A stretch of DNA of 11,710 bases from Coriolopsis trogii (GCA_020543525.1 JAHYIO010000020.1:1-11710); one strand, 5' to 3'; shown: positions 1 to 8,410, numbered from the stretch's first letter. Made by a program: numbers and translations. Notes: generated by a model not told the origin, from the sequence alone.

Positions 1-60
1 GGCCTAGGAATCCTTATAGTCAATAGCTCTATCAACCCACTCACTTGCAACCAGCTTTTA

Positions 61-302
61 AACCTATGTCTAAAAGTCCTAACCCTCCTTTATCTTTGGA
101 TAGAGGCAAGGTATTGCATTATTTATACTTAAAAATGTTTTATAACCCATAAACAAATGTTCTTTAGCATACAAAATCATAGGTCTATGATTAAAACTCC
201 CAACCCTACTTTCCCTTTCGGTAGAGGCAAGGTATTGCATTATTTATACCTCAAAATGTTTTATAACACATAAACAAAATACAAAACCTTAGGTCTATGA
301 AT
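61..302. repeat. tandem duplication, unit about 121 bp
   Basis: Two adjacent copies of an AT-rich unit lie at about 61-181 and 182-302. The shared core GAGGCAAGGTATTGCATTAT occurs at 103 and again 121 bases later, followed in both by a TTTATAC...AAAATGTTTTATAAC...ATAAACAAA string. A further partial restart (TAGGTCTATGA) is seen near 290. The copies differ by scattered substitutions and a short indel, so the duplication is not recent. No open frame or RNA gene is visible. Confidence 0.75.
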
Positions 303-344
303 TACAAAACTTTTAACTTTACATTCAAGAAATTTAATTTGTCT

Positions 345-676
345 AGAAAACCTAGGAGAGGCCTAATGCGCTCAACCAAGTTGTACAAAGGGTAAGAAGA
401 TACACTCCAAAGATGTCTTGATGTTTTATCAACACATTGATGAAGCTAAAGTGTAAAAAGCTCATGAGATCCAACCCCCCCATTTTTTTAAAATTTTGAG
501 CTCTCTCTTCTTGTTTGAATTTTGTGTAGGCTAAATATATATCGATTCAGTAGAATCAGCCTCAAATTGGGATAGTCCTGTTGTAATTAGTTGTTACCCT
601 GTATCTCCCTCTTCTATCTTAATATAAGTGTTCATGTCTTGATTGTGAAAAAAAAAAAAGAAAACTTAAGAGAAGG
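345..676 (+). mobile_element. probable short polyadenylated retroposon with target-site duplications
   Basis: A 297-bp body (362-658) ends in a run of A (648-659). It is bracketed by similar direct repeats, AGAAAACCTAGGAGAGG at 345-361 and AGAAAACTTAAGAGAAGG at 659-676, which differ by two transitions and one indel. A 3' poly-A tail plus 15-20 bp direct repeats is the classic footprint of LINE-type target-primed reverse transcription. The T/C-rich stretch before the tail (about 590-640), with TTAATATAAG, resembles an mRNA or LINE 3' UTR. No coding frame is recognisable, so it may be a 5'-truncated LINE, a SINE, or a fragment of a processed transcript. The right repeat overlaps the tail by one A. 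The structure is read directly; the family is unknown. Confidence 0.5.
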
Positions 677-1038
677 AAAAGTAGTTTAGAATCCTTGAAG
701 ATGGAATTGATTATTCACAAATCTATAGGTAATACTTTAGGCATAATCAGCCTAATTACGATACATATGGGCCATAGAATTTACTTTCAAAAAACTAACA
801 AATACAAATCAAGTTTTTTTTTGGTTGAATTGAGTGAAAAAATTAGAAGTTAAGGTATAATTGGCATATGATTGTAAAACACAAGCTTGGTTTCGTCTTG
901 AGCTTCTAAAAATATAGTATCAAAAATTTCCCTTGCTTGAAAAATTTTCCCTTGCTTGATTTGTTCATTTTTTACCAATTTTTGCCTAATTTTGGTGATA
1001 AAATTATTTGTTTTGGGTAATTAATGGGAAATCTCAAA
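677..1038. other. AT-rich flank without genes
   Basis: This stretch has no convincing open frame, RNA gene or mobile-element signature. The only structure seen is a short tandem repeat, AAAAATTTCCCTTGCTTGA at 922-940, repeated with one extra T at 940-959. Its last five bases before element A are TCAAA (1034-1038), the expected left half of a target-site duplication. The right half cannot be checked because A's 3' end is missing here. Confidence 0.55.
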
Positions 1039-1290
1039 TGTGAGAACCTCCCCTTGTAAGGGGGAGGGATAAAACAAAAAACAAAAAAAAGAAAAGAAAA
1101 AAATATATATATACCATGCAGGGAGGCCGTAGTCGCAGTGCAAGCCCCCCCTCTCTCCCTCTTTGCTGCATACTACACACACATCCCTCCCTCCCTCTTG
1201 GTCTTCATGCCGGCCCACCCCCCCTTACAAGGAGGGCGCCGGCTAGGGGCCAGCCCCCCCTCCTCCGATCCTTGCTTGGCAACGAAGTAG

Positions 1291-1318
1291 CCCCCCCCCC
1301 CCCCCCCCCCCTTGTGGG

Positions 1319-1366
<48 letters not shown>

Positions 1367-1382
1367 AACACACACAAGCACA

Positions 1383-1421
<39 letters not shown>
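1291..1421. repeat. simple-sequence cluster C(21), (CA)21, (CT)18
   Basis: A run of 21 C (1291-1311) is followed by uninterrupted CA repeats (1323-1364), degenerate CA-rich sequence and then CT repeats (1385-1420). Apparent open frames here with His-Thr or Ser-Leu repeats are by-products of the dinucleotide runs. A comparable C-run, TTGTGGG and CA segment occurs in B's LTR at 8929-8968, so the microsatellite seeds belong to the LTR family. Confidence 0.95.
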
Positions 1422-1423
<2 letters not shown>

Positions 1424-1584
1424 GGCCCTTGTTGGCATAGAAGAGAAGGAAAACATTTTAATTTTTTTTTAATTTTTCAAAGGTCCCTAAGGGTGCTCCA
1501 TGCTCTCAATCGTTGTCACTCTCTCTCTCTTGCTCTGGAGGCGTTGCTGCAAAAAAAAACCCTGTTGCTCGTGCCCTCAATTGT

Positions 1585-1586
<2 letters not shown>

Positions 1587-1659
<73 letters not shown>
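1587..1659. repeat. (TC)n microsatellite, about 73 nt
   Basis: Uninterrupted TC repeats inside the LTR of element A. The Ser-Leu open frames across it are low-complexity artefacts. Confidence 0.95.
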
Positions 1660-1662
<3 letters not shown>

Positions 1663-1828
1663 CGTCGCTCTCTAACTACAACCCTTCATTCTATGTTATC
1701 CAACCCTCCTTTGCGCTTGAGTTTTGCCAAGGTTAACCCATACTTGCTTAGCCAAAACCCTAACTACATCATTCTCATTCACCAATACTTGCGGTTAGTG
1801 TATGAGCGACCACTTTGTCCGTTCAAGA

Positions 1829-1924
1829 TATACCTAGGGCCGATTTGGCCTAGGGTACATCTCATCGGGAATATTGTGAGAGATTAGACTTTGTTAAAAT
1901 TAATCTTGGGGCGGATTTGGCCTA
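1829..1924 (+). promoter_or_regulatory. paired LTR motif, first copy in an inverted repeat (element A)
   Basis: A motif of the form GGGGCGGATTTGGCCTA occurs twice about 71 bases apart. The first copy is GGGCCGATTTGGCCTA (1837-1852) and the second is exact at 1908-1924. The first sits inside an imperfect palindrome, TATACCTAGG ... CCTAGGGTA. Element B has the same pair at 9403-9498 with nearly the same spacing. Position downstream of B's TATA box puts it in the transcribed leader. Function is unknown; an RNA structure or protein-binding site are both possible. Confidence 0.5.
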
Positions 1925-1969
1925 GAGCTTAACTCTTTAGAGAAGTCCGTCTTTTGTCACTTCCTCATG

Positions 1970-2283
1970 ATGCCTTGCAAATTCACCCACCATGTACCAC
2001 TCCACAATGCCGCAAACTCTCAAGCTAGGCCAGTCGCTCAACCACTCTCCAACTCATGGTTTGTGCACGCCATCCTAAAATTGATTCCAATCCCCCACCA
2101 TCTAATGACAACACCACCACACCCATCTCAGAAGTGACAACTATGAGTGTCCCTGTCCCAATCATAGCACCTCCAATTCTTGCCACCAGTGGACCACCTC
2201 CATCTATGATCCTAGCATTCTCTCTTGCTCCATTTAGAGGTGCCATGCGGGCTATGCTAACTCCGGTACAATCATTCTCTTAA
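1970..2283 (+). pseudogene. LTR-embedded Pro/Thr-rich ORF, element A copy (broken)
   Basis: Homologous to the ORF at 9542-9877 in element B. The ATG at 1970 aligns with B's ATG, but an indel near 1980 moves the frame. The homologous reading is open from about 2056 to the TAA at 2281. Visible segments are an NPPPS stretch, a Thr-rich part, VPVP, LATSGPPPS and, near the end, RGAMRAMLTPV (2236-2268). The last two peptides are identical in B although five codons of RGAMRAMLTPV and four of LATSGPPPS differ at third positions, which argues for past selection on protein. The composition (basic start, Pro/Thr/Ser-rich middle) recalls disordered N-termini of plant Gag proteins, but no domain is recognised. 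It lies in the LTR, so an intact element would carry it twice. Function unknown. Confidence 0.55.
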
Positions 2284-2297
2284 ACTCTAGCTCAAAG

Positions 2298-3263
2298 GTT
2301 AAGTGACCATGTTAAACAATGCTCAAAAGATTGTGGAAATTTTGGGAAATGACAAATAAAATTTAGGTTGTGAATGATGCCTCTTTGATTGATATTTGCA
2401 TGGGATGCGGGTTGTGCATGTGATGGTAAATATGGACAAAGACTAAATTGTCTTGAAGCAAAGACTGTGAATAATTTTGCTGTATGGAATGTAAATAAGT
2501 TATGTATGTTGTTTTTTACTATTTGATACCGCCCTATGCTAGGGGCCAAGGACAGGTAACCAATGCCAAGTAGTGCATTGGGTAACTGCGGTGGACCCTC
2601 CACCGCGCAAGGTAAACCAACCGTCAGTGGTGGGGAGTCCAATTGAGGTAACCTCCAAAGGATGAGTCCAACCCAACAGAAGGGAAGGTCCCTACCTAGA
2701 GACAACCACGACCATGAGCTCTAGGGCCTTGCCAGTGGCATGGGGTGAGGTACGAGGGATTGTGCACCTAATTGGTAGGAGGTTCTAAGCTCAGACAACG
2801 TGGAGATGGGTATGGAATGTAACTTGGGATGCCCATGGAGGCTAGTTGTGGTTTTAACACTAGACACACTATATTCTTGTGAATAAATAATGAGTTTTTT
2901 TTGTTTGATTATGTTAAATTCTTTTAAATGTTTGCATAGCATTAAGAGTAAAGGAAAGTTGTGCTAATCAAGATGGAATTTATAAAAGAACTCTGTCTGT
3001 GACTTGCACCCGTGATAATCCTGTGTTATAATTAGAAAACCTCACAATGGAAATTCCATCCAAAGGAAACCGGGCAGCAAGGTGGTCCCAAGTTTGCGAG
3101 AGCTTTCTTTTTTGGTGAAAACCAGTAGCCTAGGTCATAGAAATAGAGTCCCCTCTGGTAGGAGACCCAAGGGATTAGCCTGTGCAACGAGTGTGTGGCG
3201 CTGGAACCTACCAAGTGAACCACCTCTACCTAGGATGAGAGGATCATGGTGAGGTTTCTTATA
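2298..3263 (+). other. distal LTR (U5-like) part of element A, non-coding
   Basis: No plausible gene on either strand; open frames on the minus strand are not conserved as protein. It aligns throughout with 9873-10833 of element B. A block at 2690-2750 is nearly identical to B (60 of 61 positions), far above the surroundings. A perfect 8-bp-arm hairpin, GCGGTGGA CCC TCCACCGC, lies at 2588-2606. AATAAA occurs at 2882-2887 but is not conserved in B, so a poly-A role is doubtful. The stretch near 3020-3060 and 3110-3190 is also well conserved. Confidence 0.6.
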
Positions 3264-3265
3264 GG

Positions 3266-3277
3266 TGGAATCAGAGC
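3266..3277 (+). other. primer-binding site (tRNA-iMet type), element A, one mismatch
   Basis: TGGAATCAGAGC differs at one base from TGGTATCAGAGC, the complement of the 3' end of plant initiator tRNA-Met and the usual primer site of Ty3/gypsy and Copia elements. It lies two bases after the LTR end. Element B has the perfect version at 10836. In a live element it would prime minus-strand DNA synthesis. Confidence 0.85.
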
Positions 3278-3594
3278 GTAAACATTTGTAAACTTTGGTA
3301 AACAAGAGCAATAATAACATATCTACTAAGCAACTCAAACTATCTTTAAATGGTTTAAGAAAAAGGGTTGCTTTTGGTAAGGAATTGGTAGTTTTAGATT
3401 TAGTGCACCTTTGATTCTAGAGCAAAGAGTGCATGGGATAAGCCACCAATTGGGAAAACATTCACAAAACAACTTAAAGATTATAATAATGCTAGAAAAT
3501 TGTAAGAGTGGTCACCCAAATAGATTCTATCTCTATTCTACACTTTATCTTTTTCTGATTGTTTTAACTAACGTTTTCCCGTATCAAATTGCAA

Positions 3595-4010
3595 CCCTCG
3601 ATGCAAGATTTTGACATGGTTTTAAGAATAGCTTTTGAGCACTAGCATGCAACAGCCTAAAAGTCAAAAGGACTTATGCAAACCATCTTGCCCTCCTTTG
3701 GGTCAAATCTACTCAGTGACGTCTCTTCATTTTTGTAAAAAAAATTGATAGGAGACTCAATACTCATCTCTGCTTGTTTATGATTTCAAAAAGTCTTAGG
3801 GTAGTACCTATTGCATTTTATGGAGCCTTGTATATAGATGCTTTGATCCAACCCCTTGACCAAAGGGAAAATGCATCCCAGGTATATTACAATATTATAT
3901 GTAGGTACATTCCCAAGAATAGGATTCATTGTGTAGGTACTTTTCATCCCGCGTTCACCGAGGAAACCAAATTTGAACAGATTGTTAGGATTGATCCCTT
4001 TACTCCCTAA
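3595..4010 (+). pseudogene. extra ORF between PBS and gag, element A copy (broken)
   Basis: This region aligns with 11167-11612 of element B. The early part (DFDMVLRIAFEH, from 3607) is in frame 1 and meets a TAG at 3643. Later the homologous frame is open from about 3774 to the TAA at 4008-4010. Conserved signatures include LRVVP, AFYGALY, RENAS, YYN and RIHCVGTFHP, then a charged end, IVRIDP. RIHCVGTFHP (3921-3950) is identical to B while five of its ten codons differ only at the third base, which indicates a formerly selected protein. The stop also falls at the same place in both copies. I do not recognise the family; it is not a known gag, protease or pol domain. Chromoviruses normally have no gene here, although some other plant gypsy lineages (Ogre/Tat) do carry an ORF before gag. 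Confidence 0.6.
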
Positions 4011-4104
4011 AGCTTTAAAAACGGTACTCAATGAATTAATAATGACATTGTCTCTTTTGTACTACAAAAAGTCTTATTCTTGTTTTAATTCCTTGCAATT
4101 TTAG

Positions 4105-4898
4105 GGCGCGAAAGATGAGATAAATTCTCTCCTCAAACAGATGAAGCCCTCATCTTTCTCTGGCAAAGGAAGGACGTGGCCAAAGAGGCCAAGGCTTGGG
4201 TCAAATTAGTGGATGATTATTTTTTGCTAGTCAACAACACGACGGCTGAAAATGAGTCCATGATAGCTCAGGTACAAGCTCATTGGTGAGGTCAAACTTT
4301 GGTGGAAGGAGTGGTGCCAAGAGCAGCCCATTGATGAGTCAATGGTCACTTGGAAGGTGATCAAAGAGGTGATCAAAGAATGGTATTTGCCCCTCAACCA
4401 TGAAAACCCTCAAGATGAATAAATTTTATGTTCTAACCGAAAAGAATCTCTATGTGGATGCTTATTACTGTGAATTTGTCAAACTAAAGAGGTACGCTCC
4501 TTCAATGTCTAAACCCCAAGCCGTAAGTTGCTTTGTGCAAGGCCTAAACCCTCCCCTCAACTATCGCCTTGAATCCTGAGAGTTTACAAGATGCAATCTT
4601 GAGGGCAAAACCCCTAGAAGAAGAGATTAGAACCTCAGCTAATCATTGCAAGCAACCTCCCCCATTCAAACCTATTCACAGAGATCCCCAAAGTTACAAT
4701 CCTAGCATAGCAAACCCTGGAGTGCCTTGGCTACCTAAATCTAATTCATTTTCCCAAGACATGGCTTGGAAAAATGGGCTATGTTACAACTATTTGAGTC
4801 TAAAGTTCAATGTCCCCATCCTTTGCAAGAAGCAAGGCCACTTAAAACCCCTAATCCAAACTTTATTCCCCAAGCTCCAAGAGGAAGAGTTGCCATGA
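4105..4898 (+). pseudogene. gag: gag (capsid-type Retrotrans_gag domain), fragmented
   Basis: Homology can be followed through several frames. MKPSSFSGKG opens at ATG 4141 (frame 1); DVAKEAKAWVKLVDDYF follows from 4173 (frame 3); LIGEVKLWWKEW from 4279 (frame 1); then FYVLTEKNLYVDAYYCEFVKLKRY from about 4418 (frame 2) to a TGA at 4577; and SLQDAILRAKPLEEEI from 4569 (frame 3). The FSG start, the tryptophan-rich GEVKLWW and the FVQGL segment are typical of plant gypsy Gag. A possible degenerate zinc knuckle lies near 4780-4850 (CYNY, CKKQGH), but C-X2-C-X4-H-X4-C cannot be read. Starting at 4141 would leave almost no residues before FSG, unusually short. Codons run open back to a splice-acceptor-like TTGCAATTTTAG ending at 4104, so part of Gag may come from an upstream exon. 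Confidence 0.82.
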
Positions 4899-5591
4899 TC
4901 AATCCGCCTTTAGAGCAGCCGACAAGGTCTTATAGTAGCAAAAGGGGACATTTCAATTCTAGAGGTCACGGAAGCGGTCGTGCTAATGTAGCCGCAATAT
5001 TTGGGGAGGAAGAGGCAAACCTCCAAGATGAAGAGAATGATAGAGCCCAAGTGTATGCTGCCATTGAGCATCAAGGCAACAATTGTCAATTCTCTATCAT
5101 TCAAGCACCAACATCCTATGGGGGTAAGAGCTTTCAGCTACTCATTGATTCTGGTAGTACACATTCTTTCCTTTCCCAAAGTGTATCTGCAATCTTTCTC
5201 TAGAGCAACAACCTTCTAAGAAACTTACCATTGAGCTAGCAAGTGGAAAGGAGATAGTAACTCGCTCTGCAATTGGAAAGCTATAATTTCTCCTAGTTTA
5301 TCATCCCACAAAAAGCTATTTTCATGTTATGCTTTAGGGGTGTACGACGGGATACTTGGCATGGATTGGCTCAAAGCCCATTGTGCAAATCTTTGCTGCC
5401 ACTCAAGGATTATTTCATTCATCTCTCTAGGGAATCAAGTCCAGGTAGATGGGACAACGAGGAAGCCTAAGACCACCCTAGTCAAAGAAAATAAACTATT
5501 GCAAGGCCTTAAGAAAAATCAACCCATCTATGTAGCAGAGCTCAAAAAAGTTGAGAAGGAGGAACCCAAATGGGAATCTGCTTGGTTGTAA
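4899..5591 (+). pseudogene. retropepsin-like aspartic protease and linker to RT, fragmented
   Basis: The frame open from 4766 to the TAG at 5201 crosses a basic Ser/Gly/Arg-rich linker, an acidic stretch, and then the active-site segment LLIDSGSTHSFLS, whose DSG is the catalytic Asp triad of retroviral-type proteases. One base after the stop the match continues in frame 1 (LTIELASGKEIV) to a TAA at 5284. It resumes in frame 3 from 5340 with YDGILGMDWL, the second hallmark of plant gypsy proteases (usually YDVILGMDWL). In a live element the enzyme would dimerise and cut the Gag-Pol polyprotein. At least two frame changes separate the two halves, so it is inactive. The part after GMDWL leads to the RT N-terminus; its TAA is at 5589. 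Confidence 0.85.
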
Positions 5592-5600
5592 TAATATTCA

Positions 5601-6450
5601 TATCTCTTTCCTGAGGATCTAATGTAGATGCCTCCTGAGAGAGATATTGATAATGAGATAGAACTTGTGCCTGGAGCTAGTCCCATAGCTAAGAGCCCCT
5701 ACAAAATGTCAGTGCCAAAAGCTATAGAACTTAAGGAGCAACTTTGTCAACTGCTGGGGAACAAGGATTTATCCGACCAAGTGTATCACCGTGGGGAGCA
5801 CCTATTCTTTTTCAAAAGAAGAAGGATGGTACCTTGCATTTATGCATTGATTATCAAGGATTGAAATGAACTCACAATCAAGAATAAATATCCAATTCCT
5901 AGGATTGATGAGTTATTAGAACGTCTACAATGGGTCTACAATATTCTCCAAGATAGATTTGAAATTAGGATACTATTAGATCCGCATCAAGGAGGAAGAT
6001 ATCCCAAAATAGCTTTCAACTCTAGGTATGGGCATTACAAATTCATAGTGATGTCCTTTGGGTTAACCAATGGACCTGCAACTTTCAATAGGCTAATGCA
6101 GGACATTTTCAAGCGCCATCTTGACAAACATGTCCTTGTCTTCTTTGACAACATCCTCATGTATTTAAATAATGAGGAGCAACACGAGGCTCATGTCAGA
6201 GAAGTGCTTTCCATTCTAAGGGAGCACCAACTCTATGCAAAGATGAGCAAATGCACTTTTTTTGCAAGAAAGGTGGAATATCTAGGTTTCATAATATCCC
6301 AAGAAGGCATTGCAGTCAACCCAGCTAAGGTTCAAGATATAATAAATTGGCCCCAACCCAAGATGTCAAAGAAGTCCAAGGATTTCTAGGAATCATGGGT
6401 TAGTATTGTGTATTCATCAAAGGATACCCAAAAATAGCAGCACCCATAAC
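5601..6450 (+). pseudogene. pol: reverse transcriptase domain, fragmented, active site changed
   Basis: The start resembles PPERDIDNEIELVPGASPI (from 5631), the usual N-terminal block of plant gypsy RT. After a frame change near 5765 it reads [15 protein letters not shown] and CIDY. The first catalytic Asp lies in FSKIDLKLGYY (about 5950-5976), immediately followed by TAG at 5977 where the family has Gln, a C-to-T change. A one-base loss near 6005 shifts the frame again. The open part 6048-6389 holds FGLTNGPATF, KCTFF and VEYLGFIIS. The polymerase motif reads FFDN at 6141-6152 instead of F-I/V-D-D, so the second catalytic Asp is Asn. The C-terminal connection (FIKGYPKIAAPITKLF) continues in another frame to about 6470. 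Inactive beyond doubt. Confidence 0.92.
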
Positions 6451-6454
6451 CAAG

Positions 6455-6966
6455 TTGTTTAAAGAAAAACTTGAAGATAATTTGGAGCCAAGAACAAGAG
6501 CAAAGCTTTCAAGAATTGAAGGCCATTCTCACAACTACACTGTGTTAAAGCTACCAAATTTTGACTCTCCTTTTGAAGTAATCACTGATGCAAGTGGAAT
6601 TGCAATCGGTGGTGCTCTTCAGCAAGAAGGAAGGTTAGTAGCTTTCACCTCTAGGAAGCTAAAAGACTATGAGAAGAGTTATGCAGCGCATGATTTGGAA
6701 CTTCTAGCAGTCTATCCATTCCCTTAAACTTTGGCGGCATTATTTGATGGGCAAGAATTTTTTCTTAGCATGGATCATAGAAGTCTCAAGTGGATTTCTA
6801 CTCAACCCAATCTTAACATGAGGCAAAGGTGATGGATCAAAGTTCTAGCAGAATATGACTTTGACATCAACTACACAAAGGGCAAGGACAATCAAGTAGT
6901 TGATGCCCTCAGCCGTAGAGCCTTAGTTTTGGCTATCAATATGCCAAATAATCCTTTGGGATCATA
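6455..6966 (+). pseudogene. pol: RNase H domain, fragmented
   Basis: After the RT connection the sequence reads TPVLKLPNFDSPFEV-type blocks and ITDASGIAIGGAL, with the first catalytic Asp, then YEKSYAAHDLELLAV, with the catalytic Glu. The frame ends at TAA 6725. After one-base shifts, at about 6720 and in the T run near 6758-6763, it continues as LWRHYLMG and MDHRSLKWI, with the third acidic residue, then LAEYDFDINYTKGKDN and VVDALSRR, with the final Asp. All four catalytic positions can still be recognised in separate frames. A TGA at 6830 replaces an Arg codon in the MRQRRW-type motif, consistent with CGA to TGA. The domain would degrade the RNA strand during cDNA synthesis; this copy cannot be translated through. 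Confidence 0.9.
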
Positions 6967-8200
6967 AGTAAAAGAGATTTTAATTCAAGATGAGTACTTT
7001 GGAAGGATCATTACCCTTCTAGGATAGGGAAACCTCTCAAAAAAAGAAAATAATATAGTAGACAACTATATTCTAGATCAAGAAACCCTCTACTACAAGT
7101 TGCACTTGTGTATTCCCAATATCGAGGAGATCCAAGCCAGGATACTTTGGGAAGCACAGAATCCACCTGTAGCCGATCACTGTGGGTATGTTAAGACACT
7201 CAATGTTGTGCAAAAAAGCTATTTTTGTTCAAGATTGAAGAAGTATGTCTTACAATATGTCGCCCAATGCCTACCTTGTCAAAAAAACAAAATTGAAAGG
7301 GTCAAATTACCCGGGAAACTTTGTCCTCTTGATATTCCCTAGATGAAATGGAGTGTATCAGCATGGACTTTGTTACCAGCTTACCTCTTGTGCAAGGAGC
7401 TATGATTCAATCATGGTAGTGGTTGACTATTGTGTCAAGAAGACCTTCTCTGCCTTAGACATAACCAAAATCTTCATCAAGGAGATCTTTTGCTTGCATG
7501 GGGTACCAAAGAGGATCGTCACTGATAGAGATACCTGATAGAGATGCCAAGTTCACATCAAATTTTTGGACTTCTCTATTCAAAGGCATTGGAACTCAAC
7601 TTAGTTTTAGCATTGCCTATCATCTTGAAAACCAATGGTCAAACAGAGAGGGTAAATCAAGTCATTGAAGATATATTACGTGCCTATTGCAGCAGCAACC
7701 AAAGGCATGGTTCAACTATTTAGCCTTAGTTGAGTTTACTTACAACTCTTCTTTTCATTGTAGCATTGGTATGTCCCTTTCAAAGCTCTTTATGGTCAAT
7801 ATTGTATTACCTCTTTAAGTTTGTCAAATCCAACCATAGAGTGAAGCATCACTTTAAATGCTAGAAGAGATGGATGAACAAACAAGACTCATCTGAAAGG
7901 AGATCAAAGCAGCCCAAGGTTGACAGAAGCATTATGCTAATGCAAAGCAATCAGATCATGTGTTCAAGGAAGGCGGCATGGTCTTTTCTGTGGGTACGGC
8001 CAAAGCGCAACTCACTTTCTTTGGGAAAGTATAAGAAGCTAAGCCCCAGACATTGTGGACCATACACCATCACCAAGAGGATTAACAATCAAGCTTACCA
8101 ACTTCTACTTCCCCCATATCTCAAGGTACACAATGTATTTCATGTAAGTCTTCTCAAAGCTTATATACCTAGTCCTGATCATGTATTAGATGACAGAAAA
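6967..8200 (+). pseudogene. pol: integrase (zinc-binding, catalytic core, GPY/F), fragmented
   Basis: The zinc-binding part is open at 7100-7342. It keeps the second His (ADHCGY, 7178) and the Cys pair (QCLPCQ, 7268 and 7277), but the expected first His reads Gln (7157-7159). The core D,D-35-E residues can be placed: ISMDF (Asp at 7366), VTDRD (Asp at 7524) and NGQTERVNQ (Glu at 7646), each in a different frame. A 13-bp tandem duplication at 7521-7546 shifts the frame and creates a TGA just after the second Asp. The C-terminal part, in the frame open from 7874, contains VRPKRNSLSLGKYKKLSPR, then CGPYTI (GPY/F module) and VHNVFHVSLLKAY. This enzyme would join cDNA to host DNA. Domain order and motifs are firmly gypsy; function is lost. 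Confidence 0.92.
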
Positions 8201-8392
8201 ATCCTTATGCCCTCCCAAGGCCAATTTGAGTTAGAACTTGAGCACATCCTAGATACTAGAGAAAGGAAACTTAGGAGTAGGAACCTTATTGACCATCTAG
8301 TGCAATGGAAGCATTTCTCAGTAGTAGAGGAGGCAACTTGGGAAGACCAATCAAAGTTGTATTATGATTTTCCTCAATTTTTCTCAAGATGA
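8201..8392 (+). pseudogene. C-terminal chromodomain of integrase
   Basis: Same open frame as the integrase C-terminus (172 codons from 7874), ending at TGA 8390-8392. The segment from 8228 reads LELEHILDTRERKLRSRNL, then DHLVQWKHF and EEATWEDQSKL, the typical chromodomain pattern (E-x-ILD-x-R, YLVKWKG, EEATWE). The two Trp of the usual pattern are present, but the aromatic residue expected before the ILD segment is not obvious, as in some plant chromovirus chromodomains. In this lineage the domain is thought to guide integration to particular chromatin. It sits 18 nt before the polypurine tract, the normal position. This last part of pol is undamaged, although it no longer follows a readable integrase. 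Confidence 0.9.
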
Positions 8393-8410
8393 GGACATCT
8401 TGACTCTTTT

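Larger units (their letters stand above)
1039..3263 (+). repeat. 5' LTR of element A (about 2225 bp)
   Basis: The left edge TGTGAG matches the sequence just after the polypurine tract at 8424, with the first 41 nt identical. The right edge is inferred from the PBS at 3266 and from alignment with element B, whose LTR ends TTTACA two bases before its PBS. In A this terminus reads TTATA, consistent with one C-to-T change in the terminal CA. The LTR holds, in order, a hairpin-forming tip, a C/CA/CT microsatellite cluster, a long CT tract, a paired dyad motif, a Pro/Thr-rich ORF and a long U5-like part. No TATATAAA is present where B has its TATA box, so the A promoter appears lost by deletion or rearrangement. 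Confidence 0.88.

Noticed and set aside
61..302. CRISPR-like repeat array
   Set aside because: Only two diverged units in direct contact, no spacers, plant DNA.
1039..1068. Terminal inverted repeat of a DNA transposon
   Set aside because: The hairpin is local to the LTR tip; PBS, polypurine tract and pol genes show an LTR retrotransposon.
1116..1887. Plus-strand open frames with His-Thr and Ser-Leu runs
   Set aside because: They are produced by CA and CT microsatellites, overlap in several frames, and have no counterpart conserved in element B.
2025..3338. Minus-strand open frames across the A LTR (for example 2292-2705, 2721-2942, 3032-3338)
   Set aside because: They lie opposite LTR sequence, show no known motif, and the aligned B region does not keep the same frames.
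3411..3614. 67-codon plus-strand open frame in the leader of A
   Set aside because: The aligned B sequence does not keep this frame, and differences do not favour silent sites.
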